In this document: positions 1 to 5,301 of the stretch, one piece after another
How the letters are laid out: each line of letters starts with the position of its first letter
Numbering within the stretch: the stretch's first letter is position 1
Origin: an uncultured Candidatus Saccharibacteria bacterium
GTDB taxonomy: Bacteria > Patescibacteria > Saccharimonadia > Saccharimonadales > UBA6022
Direction of reading: 5' to 3'
NCBI GenBank assembly: GCA_946886125.1
Contig: CAMPHY010000041.1
Span: forward strand, 1-5,335
DNA: 5,335 nucleotides
Notes under the pieces: model-generated
Told to the model about the DNA's origin: nothing
The model's database searches: none
Seen by the model: the letters and a program-made list of their open reading frames with translations, nothing else
Translations under genes and position numbers: made by a program

Positions 1-127
1 GCACCGCCGTATCATGCGCACGATTTTGGATACCGTTATAGGCAACAATAGTAATGGCAGCCAGAATCCCGATCACCACAATAACGATCAGGAGTTCAAC
101 AATCGTAAAGCCTGTTTGTTTTTTCAT
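1..127 (-). CDS. Type IV prepilin / pseudopilin, N-terminal part (cut by window edge)
   Basis: I translated this by hand from the reverse strand: ATG at 127-125, then 42 codons open to the window edge. The protein begins MKKQTG followed by F-T-I-V-E, a class III (type IV pilin) signal: a short basic leader, cleavage by prepilin peptidase expected after Gly6, mature Phe1 (normally N-methylated) and the conserved Glu5. A hydrophobic helix follows (about residues 7-30), which anchors the subunit in the membrane before assembly and forms the pilus core afterwards; it ends in A-Y-N-G-I-Q. The globular C-terminal domain, which would tell a major pilin from a minor pilin or pseudopilin, lies outside the window. 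The gene follows recJ on the same strand after a 49-nt gap holding a candidate promoter and a Shine-Dalgarno sequence. Residues 6-34 are identical to residues 7-35 of the pilin at 4840-5301. The family call is firm; the exact role in pilus, competence or secretion machinery cannot be seen. Confidence 0.9.
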   Translation of the reverse strand, partial: MKKQTGFTIVELLIVIVVIGILAAITIVAYNGIQNRAHDTAV

Positions 128-133
128 ATGATG

Positions 134-139
134 CCCTTC
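134..139 (-). promoter_or_regulatory. Shine-Dalgarno sequence for the left pilin
   Basis: The reverse strand reads GAAGGG, then 6 nt (CATCAT), then the ATG at 127-125. This is a reasonable purine-rich ribosome binding site at normal spacing. It supports this ATG as the start, and it contrasts with the right-hand pilin, which has no such site. Confidence 0.6.
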
Positions 140-160
140 ATATTGCTTATGTATGCTTTC

Positions 161-190
161 AGGATAACATGAACGTCTAGCTTATCTCAA
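161..190 (-). promoter_or_regulatory. Candidate promoter for the left pilin, overlapping the recJ 3' end
   Basis: The reverse strand has TTGAGA (190-185; 5 of 6 matches to the sigma70-type TTGACA), an 18-nt spacer, and TATCCT (166-161; 4 of 6 matches to TATAAT) preceded by TGT, which gives an extended -10 (TGn). The -35 lies inside the last codons of recJ and the -10 just beyond its TAG stop. Transcription would start near 154, giving a leader of about 27 nt that carries the GAAGGG site. The match is to a general bacterial consensus, since this organism's sigma factor preference is unknown. Confidence 0.5.
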
Positions 191-1805
191 GGTGAAGCAG
201 TCGCCCTTCGATACTTCGCCTTCCTTGCCATTCATTAACGCTTGGTTGAAACCACACCGTCACTCGCTCGCCAAGTTCAACAAAGAACGATTTCGGTGCA
301 TTAAATGCCAGAAACTGCATTGTAATCCCATTGCTATCTTGTAACTCAAGTTTCAGATGCTGCGCATCCGCGCCCATGGTGCGAGTATGCACGACGAGCA
401 GCTGCTCTGCTTTTAATATAGGTTCAGGATTGGCGCTGCCAAAAGGTTCAAGCGTATCAATTTGACTCAGCAATGCTTCGTCTATCTCTCCAAGATTCAG
501 CACCGCCACGTCTGCTTTTGGTAATAATAACTTTGCTTGGTCGAACAAGTTCTTAGAACGATAAAACTCATTAACACGCCGACGGAATGCCTCAATATTA
601 ACAGTTGGTAGGGTTACTCCGGCAGCTAGCTTATGCCCACCGCCTTTAATAATAAGATCGTCGGATGCTCGTATGGCATCGGCGGCTGAAAAATCACCAT
701 AACTTCTGGCCGAGCCTTTCGTTTCATCACCCATCTCCTGCAGCACGTAGGTAGGCTTTTTGTATTTTTCAAGTAACTTTGCCGCCACAATACCAATAAT
801 GCCGTGATTCCAATCGGCATGGCTCACCACCAATACGGGATCATCTTTATATGTTTCCGCCTGAATAATAGCTGCTTTAAAAATCGCATCTTGGTCACTG
901 CGACGCGCCGTATTTAAGGCATCAAGCCGCTGCGCTTTCTCGAGCGCTTCCATAGGATCAGTTGCTCGTAACATCTCAAGCGCATGCGTAGCTGTTTCAA
1001 GTCGACCTGCCGCATTCATACGCGGCCCCAGTCCAAACCCCAAGCTCCGTGCGGTTACTTTTTCCGGCTCAACTCCTGCAACTGCCATGAGCGCCTTAAG
1101 GCCTGGTCGCCTGGTTTGCGCAAGCACCTTCAAGCCCCAATATACATTAGTACGATTTTCATCGAGTAGCGTCACAACATCGCAAACCGTGCCCAGTGCA
1201 ACTAGATCAAGCAGCCACTTTTCTTGTCCAATCGGTAATCCTTCGAGACGGGTTTGGAGAGCCTGAACTAATTTGAATGCCACACCTACACCGGCTAGGT
1301 CAATAAATGGATAGCTATGGTCAGTTCGCTTCGGATTAATTGTTGCCACAGCGGGCGGTGGCGTTTCAGCTACATTGTGGTGGTCGGTCACGATCACCTC
1401 CATACCGAGCTCGTTTGCGCACTGAACTTCTTTATGACTCAGACTACCGCAATCAACTGTTACAATAAGTTGCGCGCCAGAAGCGGCAATTTTTTCAACT
1501 GCATCGATTGTGAGTCCGTACCCCTCGACAAAACGATTTGGAATAAACGCATCGATCGATTCAAAGCCGAAGCTTTCAAACGCATCAAGTAACACAGTCG
1601 TTGCAGTCAGGCCATCAATGTCATAATCGCCATAAATCATTATTCTGTCTTGATTCGCCCGAGCGGCGATCAGCCGTTCGACAGCCGCTTCCATGTCAGG
1701 TAGCAAGAAGGGGTCATGCCTTAATTCGTAGTTAGGCAACAAAAAATGCTCACGGGCTTCACCGCTCAAGCCGCGAGCATTTAAAATTTCATCAAATAAT
1801 GCCAT
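177..1805 (-). CDS. recJ: RecJ, single-stranded-DNA-specific 5'-3' exonuclease
   Basis: 542 aa, near full length for RecJ (E. coli 577 aa). The DHH catalytic core is complete: motif GDYDIDG at 59-65, Asp118 in V-D-C-G, DHH at 141-143 and Asp209 in T-V-C-D-V-V supply the metal ligands known from the family. Next come GPRMNAAGRL (260-269), the DHHA1 part with H-G-I-I-G-I-V-A (334-341), GSARS (364-368) and GGGHKLAAG (388-396), then LEPFGSANPEP (452-462) leading into the OB-fold that grips single-stranded DNA. RecJ degrades ssDNA 5' to 3' with Mn2+/Mg2+ in the cytoplasm and serves gap repair, recombination, mismatch and base excision repair. The ATG directly abuts the TAA of the winged-helix gene upstream (zero spacing, no evident Shine-Dalgarno sequence), so translation probably depends on ribosomes ending that gene. 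The stop is TAG. No catalytic residue appears to be missing. Confidence 0.96.
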   Translation of the reverse strand: MALFDEILNARGLSGEAREHFLLPNYELRHDPFLLPDMEAAVERLIAARANQDRIMIYGDYDIDGLTATTVLLDAFESFGFESIDAFIPNRFVEGYGLTIDAVEKIAASGAQLIVTVDCGSLSHKEVQCANELGMEVIVTDHHNVAETPPPAVATINPKRTDHSYPFIDLAGVGVAFKLVQALQTRLEGLPIGQEKWLLDLVALGTVCDVVTLLDENRTNVYWGLKVLAQTRRPGLKALMAVAGVEPEKVTARSLGFGLGPRMNAAGRLETATHALEMLRATDPMEALEKAQRLDALNTARRSDQDAIFKAAIIQAETYKDDPVLVVSHADWNHGIIGIVAAKLLEKYKKPTYVLQEMGDETKGSARSYGDFSAADAIRASDDLIIKGGGHKLAAGVTLPTVNIEAFRRRVNEFYRSKNLFDQAKLLLPKADVAVLNLGEIDEALLSQIDTLEPFGSANPEPILKAEQLLVVHTRTMGADAQHLKLELQDSNGITMQFLAFNAPKSFFVELGERVTVWFQPSVNEWQGRRSIEGRLLHLEIS

Positions 1806-2105
1806 TTAAAGATCGGTAGCTGAACGTTTTGGACGACCGGCATGCTGCTGTGATTTAATAACGATACTTTGTAATTCTTTAAAAATCGGAAATTGCTTAT
1901 TGGTAGAATAAATTTTGGTATTCCCCTGCTTTTCGCTAGTAAGAAATCCAACCTTTTCGAGACGTTTCAGTTCGCGTTGAATGTTACCTGGATCTTCTTT
2001 AATCAATTTCGCGAGACCACGCACGTGAGTATGGAAATCAGGATATTTCGCATATACCACTACAATTTTTCGTCGCACTCTCGATGTAATAAAAACGTCT
2101 AACAC
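1806..2105 (-). CDS. Small winged helix-turn-helix protein coupled to recJ
   Basis: 99 aa with a GTG start at 2105-2103; no internal Met exists, and an AAGGGA site 5 nt upstream supports the GTG. Residues 1-20 form a first helix (S-R-V-R-R-K). Residues 28-55 read as a helix-turn-helix: V-R-G-L-A-K-L-I-K, the turn E-D-P-G-N, then the recognition helix I-Q-R-E-L-K-R-L-E-K-V-G-F-L. Residues 56-69 (S-E-K-Q-G-N-T-K-I-Y) are the beta wing. A short helix (72-84) and a basic tail with G-R-P-K-R (90-94) finish it. This is the ArsR/MarR-like wHTH fold also seen attached to some nucleotidyltransferase domains. No metal- or ligand-binding motif is visible, so the inducer and target are unknown. It could autoregulate its own promoter and recJ, or act as a DNA-binding partner of RecJ; both are inference. 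Stop TAA abuts the recJ ATG. Confidence 0.85.
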   Translation of the reverse strand: MLDVFITSRVRRKIVVVYAKYPDFHTHVRGLAKLIKEDPGNIQRELKRLEKVGFLTSEKQGNTKIYSTNKQFPIFKELQSIVIKSQQHAGRPKRSATDL

Positions 2106-2110
2106 TATAT

Positions 2111-2116
2111 TCCCTT
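2111..2116 (-). promoter_or_regulatory. Shine-Dalgarno sequence that decides the GTG start
   Basis: The reverse strand reads AAGGGA, 5 nt (ATATA), then GTG at 2105-2103. A second copy of C-A-A-G-G-G-A lies 12 nt further upstream (reverse strand of 2123-2129), too far away to serve this start. The duplication could be chance or part of a binding site. Confidence 0.6.
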
Positions 2117-2146
2117 GTTTAGTCCCTTGCCTGATTGTTGCTTTTT

Positions 2147-2175
2147 ATTCTACACTTTTTGGGCATGTTTGAAAA
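2147..2175 (-). promoter_or_regulatory. Candidate promoter for the winged-helix/recJ pair
   Basis: In the 77-nt gap after the PRTase-like gene, the reverse strand has TTTTCA (2175-2170; 4 of 6 matches to TTGACA), a 17-nt spacer and TAGAAT (2152-2147; 5 of 6 matches to TATAAT). The predicted start near 2140 gives a leader of about 35 nt containing both AAGGGA copies. It would let the winged-helix and recJ genes be expressed apart from the PRTase-like gene, though read-through from upstream is also possible because I see no strong terminator. Confidence 0.5.
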
Positions 2176-2182
2176 GCCCCAT

Positions 2183-2839
2183 TTAGCGCCAATTGAGGAC
2201 GATTTGGTTAATTTTCGCTATCGTATCTTCGTGTGATGGTATATCATTTTGCTCGTAATAATGGTCCGTTCCCATGAAATTCTGTTTCACATCAAGAATA
2301 TGCAACTCGTCTGCCGACATATGTAACTTATCAACCGCTGGTACGGTAGCGACAGGAGTAGCGACAATTAATTTTTGAATACGGATTGGCTTTAGAAAAT
2401 CCATCGCAACATCAATCGCGGCACCGTTATCAATACCGTCTGCAACAAGAATGATGGTGTGATCGCGCAACATATCATTATCAATAACACCACCGTCGCC
2501 AAGTAGACGGTTAATTCTCTGAAAAGCCTCGCGCTTCTGCTCTTCTAGATAGCCATGAAATTCACTGACATATTCTTCCACTTCACCAGCCGAGAACATG
2601 CCGTTATAGGTAAAACCACCACTTTGAGAAACGCCACCAAAACTAAGACTTTCACCAGGGATTTGGATATCTTCAACCAATAACATTGTTAGAACGCAAT
2701 GAAGACTCTCGGCAATTTTTTCACCCACTTGCACCGCACCGTCACTCAGCGCGACGACAGCACAGTTTTCATAACGATATTTATCGAATAATTCATTCGC
2801 TAGAATTTGCCCAGCCTGAGCGCGACTTTCAAAATACAT
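2183..2839 (-). CDS. Phosphoribosyltransferase-like protein with a degenerate PRPP loop
   Basis: 218 aa, full length for the stand-alone type I PRTase family whose members begin F-x-D/S-R-x-x-A-G and end with a Y-x-x-F/N-x-x-x-S-x-E-E-like segment. Here the start is YFESRAQAGQILANEL (2-17) and the end is Y-Y-E-Q-N-D-I-P-S-H-E-D (194-205). The helical linker (about 94-112) and beta strand I-I-L-V (129-132) also fit. The PRPP-binding loop, normally D-D-G-x-A-T-G-x-T after that strand, is ADGIDNGAA (133-141): the first Asp is Ala, the A-T pair is D-N and the last Thr is Ala. The early loop, usually P-R-G-G, is S-D-G-A (32-35). The reaction and substrate are therefore unknown; it may bind a nucleotide without transferring ribose phosphate, act as a sensor, or use a different substrate. 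It starts at ATG 2839-2837, diverging from priA across 29 bp, with no clear Shine-Dalgarno sequence. Stop TAA. The fold call is good; the function is open. Confidence 0.8.
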   Translation of the reverse strand: MYFESRAQAGQILANELFDKYRYENCAVVALSDGAVQVGEKIAESLHCVLTMLLVEDIQIPGESLSFGGVSQSGGFTYNGMFSAGEVEEYVSEFHGYLEEQKREAFQRINRLLGDGGVIDNDMLRDHTIILVADGIDNGAAIDVAMDFLKPIRIQKLIVATPVATVPAVDKLHMSADELHILDVKQNFMGTDHYYEQNDIPSHEDTIAKINQIVLNWR

Positions 2840-2853
2840 ATCTTTAGTTTAGC

Positions 2854-2861
2854 AGTATACT
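2854..2861. promoter_or_regulatory. Symmetric -10 element (AGTATACT) of a divergent promoter
   Basis: The 29-bp gap between the PRTase-like gene and priA contains the perfect 8-bp palindrome AGTATACT, so TATACT (5 of 6 matches to TATAAT) is read on both strands: 2856-2861 on plus and 2859-2854 on minus. On the plus strand it ends 7 nt before the priA ATG, so transcription should start at or next to the A of ATG. On the minus strand it ends 14 nt before the ATG, giving a leader of about 7 nt; a second T-A-n-n-n-T element, TAAACT (reverse strand of 2846-2851), ends 6 nt before that ATG and would make this mRNA leaderless too. The -35 elements are poor (plus AATACA at 2833-2838; nothing convincing on minus). 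Confidence 0.55.
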
Positions 2862-2868
2862 AATAACT

Positions 2869-4809
2869 ATGCACTACTATGAGGTGGCTCCAAATCAAAT
2901 CGTACGCGCCAACAGTGCGTGGTTCACTTATGGCTCTGAAACGCCTCTTACTATTGGTGCACTCGTTGTAATTGAAGTAGGTAAAAAAAACATGGTCGGC
3001 GTAATTCTTCGTGAAGTATCTCGACCGAGTTATGACACAAAGCCTATCGTAGAAGTCATTGAATCACGCCCATTACCTAAAGAATTGGTTCAGCTTGCCG
3101 AGTGGCTAAGCTCGTATTACGCGACGCATCTAGCGACTGTACTCCAGACAATCCTCCCTAGAGGTATACAAAAAGCTCGTCGACAAAAGACACCTTCACC
3201 TCGAGAAACATTACGAGATCGAACAACTATTGTGTTCACAGAAGAGCAGGTGCACGCCATCGATACAATTGAAACAATGGCACCCGGATCGGCTCTCCTA
3301 CATGGTGTCACCGGTTCCGGTAAAACCCGCGTCTACATCGAACTCGCTCAGCGTACACTTGCTCGTGATCAATCAGTCATTGTACTGGTGCCTGAAATTG
3401 CTTTAACCTCACAGCTTGTCGATGAATTTGCTCATCATTTTACAGCTATCACCCTCGCCCACTCGCGTCAGACCGAAGCCGAACGACATCTTGCATGGCA
3501 AGAAGTTCTTCATAGTGATGCTCCGCGGGTTGTTATCGGTCCACGTTCGGCTTTATTTCTCCCGCTACAAAAGGTTGGCCTTGTTATTATAGATGAAGCC
3601 CACGAGCCGAGTTTCAAGCAAGAACAAGCGCCACGCTATTCTGCACTGCGGGCTGCCAGTATGCTTAGTCAATTTCATCAGTCAAAGCTCGTGCTAGGTA
3701 GTGCTACGCCGGCAATTAGCGACTATTATCTAGCGGAAGCATCTCGTCGTCCGATTATCACAATGACTAAGCGCGCCCAAGCTGGCGCCGTCGCTCCTAC
3801 TGTCGCACTGGTTGATATGACCAAACGTACACACTTTAAGCGCCACCGCTTTTTATCAGATAAGCTCCTCACAGAACTTGACCGCACTTTCGAGCAAGAT
3901 GAACAGGCGCTGGTGTTTCATAACCGACGCGGGAGCGCTAGTACTACGCTTTGTGAGAATTGCGGGTGGTCGGCAGCGTGCCAACGCTGCTTTGTACCAC
4001 TAACACTCCACGCTGATAAGCATCATTTACGTTGTCATATCTGCGGACAAACAGAATCGGTCCCTACTAGCTGTCCCGAATGTCACAGTGCCGATGTTAT
4101 TCATAAAGGAATAGGTACCAAACTAATTGAATCGGAGTTGCAAAAATTATATCCGAATAAAAATATTATGCGCTTCGATGGCGACAGTGAGTCAACCAAT
4201 ACGGTAGAGCAGAAATATCGTGAACTGTACGATGGTACGATTGATATTATTATTGGCACACAAGTAATCGCCAAAGGTCTTGACCTTCCCAAGTTGCGTA
4301 CCGTCGGCGTCGTTCAGGCTGACGCCGGCCTGAGTCTGCCCGACTACGGGTCTAGCGAGCGCACCTTCCAGCTTCTTGCCCAGGTTATTGGACGTGTGGG
4401 ACGGTCACACCATCCTACTAATGTCGTCGTTCAAAGCTACCAACCGACTCATCCAGCAGTCACCGATGGACTCGCACAAGATTATGCGCACTTTTATACA
4501 GCAACACTTGACGAACGAAGACGAAATCACTTCCCTCCTTTTACGCACCTACTTAAGTTAACGTGCGTCTACAAAACGGAAGCTGCCGCAATTAAGAACA
4601 CTCAAAAATTACTCAAAGAGCTTGCACCGAAATTACATGCCGATGTTCAAATACTCGGCCCAACGCCCGCCTTCTATGAACGAGTGCGTGATACGTACCG
4701 CTGGCAGCTTATTATAAAATCCCCGAAGAGACAGCATCTTATCGACGCCCTACAGCATGTTCCGTCAACGCATTGGCAAACCGAGCTGGATCCCATCAGT
4801 CTCTTGTAA
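2869..4809 (+). CDS. priA: PriA, primosomal 3'-5' helicase / replication restart protein
   Basis: 646 aa, shorter than E. coli PriA (732 aa) but with all core parts. Residues 1-70 match the N-terminal 3'-end-binding domain (F-T-Y, G-A-L-V-V-I-E-V-G-K-K, V-G-V-I-L). The superfamily 2 helicase follows: Walker A GVTGSGKT (146-153), PEIALT (175-180), Walker B I-I-D-E-A-H (240-245), the S-F-K-Q-E-Q loop (248-253) and GSATP (277-281). Eight cysteines (362, 365, 371, 374, 389, 392, 402, 405) form the two zinc sites inserted in the second helicase lobe. Then come GIGTKLIESEL (414-424), GTQVIAKG (463-470), QVIGRVGR (505-512) and the C-terminal domain ending E-L-D-P-I-S-L-L. PriA binds abandoned forks and D-loops and reloads the replicative helicase. 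Motif II is DEAH where PriA usually has DEEH, and motif VI has V-G-R instead of A-G-R. No Shine-Dalgarno sequence precedes the ATG; the -10 spacing predicts a leaderless mRNA. Stop TAA overlaps the next promoter. Confidence 0.95.
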   Translation: MHYYEVAPNQIVRANSAWFTYGSETPLTIGALVVIEVGKKNMVGVILREVSRPSYDTKPIVEVIESRPLPKELVQLAEWLSSYYATHLATVLQTILPRGIQKARRQKTPSPRETLRDRTTIVFTEEQVHAIDTIETMAPGSALLHGVTGSGKTRVYIELAQRTLARDQSVIVLVPEIALTSQLVDEFAHHFTAITLAHSRQTEAERHLAWQEVLHSDAPRVVIGPRSALFLPLQKVGLVIIDEAHEPSFKQEQAPRYSALRAASMLSQFHQSKLVLGSATPAISDYYLAEASRRPIITMTKRAQAGAVAPTVALVDMTKRTHFKRHRFLSDKLLTELDRTFEQDEQALVFHNRRGSASTTLCENCGWSAACQRCFVPLTLHADKHHLRCHICGQTESVPTSCPECHSADVIHKGIGTKLIESELQKLYPNKNIMRFDGDSESTNTVEQKYRELYDGTIDIIIGTQVIAKGLDLPKLRTVGVVQADAGLSLPDYGSSERTFQLLAQVIGRVGRSHHPTNVVVQSYQPTHPAVTDGLAQDYAHFYTATLDERRRNHFPPFTHLLKLTCVYKTEAAAIKNTQKLLKELAPKLHADVQILGPTPAFYERVRDTYRWQLIIKSPKRQHLIDALQHVPSTHWQTELDPISLL

Positions 4810-4832
4810 TCTACTCTTTACGAAGTTACAAT
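4804..4832 (+). promoter_or_regulatory. Candidate promoter for the right pilin, overlapping the priA stop codon
   Basis: TTGTAA (4804-4809; 4 of 6 matches to TTGACA) is itself the last Leu codon and TAA stop of priA. It is followed by a 17-nt spacer and TACAAT (4827-4832; 5 of 6 matches to TATAAT). The -10 ends 7 nt before the ATG at 4840, so the transcript is predicted to start at or beside the start codon. The 30-nt gap contains no convincing Shine-Dalgarno sequence at the correct distance, which agrees with a leaderless message. Confidence 0.6.
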
Positions 4833-4839
4833 TCAAAGT

Positions 4840-5301
4840 ATGTCTAAAAGCAAAAGCGGATTCACAATCGTTGAACTTCTCATCGTTATTGTTGTAATTG
4901 GAATTTTAGCGGCTATCACTATTGTTGCATATAACGGCATCCAGGAACGAGGACGTGACGCTGAGCGCAGTAGTGACATACGTCAGCTCCATCAAGCGTT
5001 AGAACTGTTTTATGCTGAAAATAGTTATTATCCTTCCGTGTCAGATGTGACAAATGCTACTTTTCGCACTAATCAACTAAAAATACCGGAATCAGTTGTG
5101 TCCCCACCCGGCTCAAATTCAAAAATTGGTTATTGCTGGTCTGCCGATCCAGAGCGTTACTGCTACGTAGGACGTGCAGCACCTGGGGGTAGTTTTGATT
5201 GCGGTACGGCTGGCGAACGATGTACTGGATACACAATTAGTTATCGCCTAGAGTCAAACCCCGACCATCGCGTCGATAAACGCAGCTTAGTTTATTTATA
5301 A
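4840..5301 (+). CDS. Type IV prepilin / pseudopilin with four C-terminal cysteines
   Basis: 153 aa, complete. The leader MSKSKSG is followed by F-T-I-V-E, so prepilin peptidase should cut after Gly7 and leave mature Phe1 and Glu5. The hydrophobic helix (8-30) ends in A-Y-N-G-I-Q and continues as an amphipathic helix (about 36-60: R-D-A-E-R-S-S-D-I-R-Q-L-H-Q-A-L-E-L-F), the usual alpha1 spine of pilins. Y-Y-P-S (63-66) ends the spine, as in many pilins and pseudopilins. The rest is a small globular domain rich in Gly, Ser and Tyr with Cys99, 108, 121 and 128, which could form two disulfides outside the membrane. The size fits a minor pilin or a small major pilin; the sequence alone does not decide between pilus and pseudopilus. 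It starts 30 nt after priA with its own predicted promoter and no Shine-Dalgarno sequence. Only the N-terminal segment can be compared with the left pilin, and there it is identical over 29 residues. Stop TAA. Confidence 0.92.
   Translation: MSKSKSGFTIVELLIVIVVIGILAAITIVAYNGIQERGRDAERSSDIRQLHQALELFYAENSYYPSVSDVTNATFRTNQLKIPESVVSPPGSNSKIGYCWSADPERYCYVGRAAPGGSFDCGTAGERCTGYTISYRLESNPDHRVDKRSLVYL

Noticed and set aside
1317..1592. 91-aa open frame on the plus strand inside recJ
   Set aside because: It lies wholly opposite the recJ catalytic core, and its translation shows no recognisable domain. It is a shadow of recJ, as are the other open frames inside recJ and priA.
1893..2102. 69-aa open frame on the plus strand opposite the winged-helix gene
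   Set aside because: The opposite strand encodes a clear wHTH fold with a ribosome binding site; this frame has no recognisable domain.
2161..2180. Possible terminator (GGGC...GCCC hairpin) after the PRTase-like gene
   Set aside because: The stem is only 4 bp with an 11-nt loop, and on the minus strand it is followed by A residues and not by a T-run, so it is not a credible intrinsic terminator.
2183..2839. Calling the PRTase-like gene a pseudogene
   Set aside because: The frame is intact over the full family length with both ends conserved. Loss of loop residues alone suggests changed function more than decay.
26..4944. The pilin pair as the inverted ends of a mobile element
   Set aside because: The similarity is confined to protein-constrained codons, with all differences synonymous. 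There is no transposase, integrase or target-site duplication, and the interior genes are chromosomal housekeeping genes.
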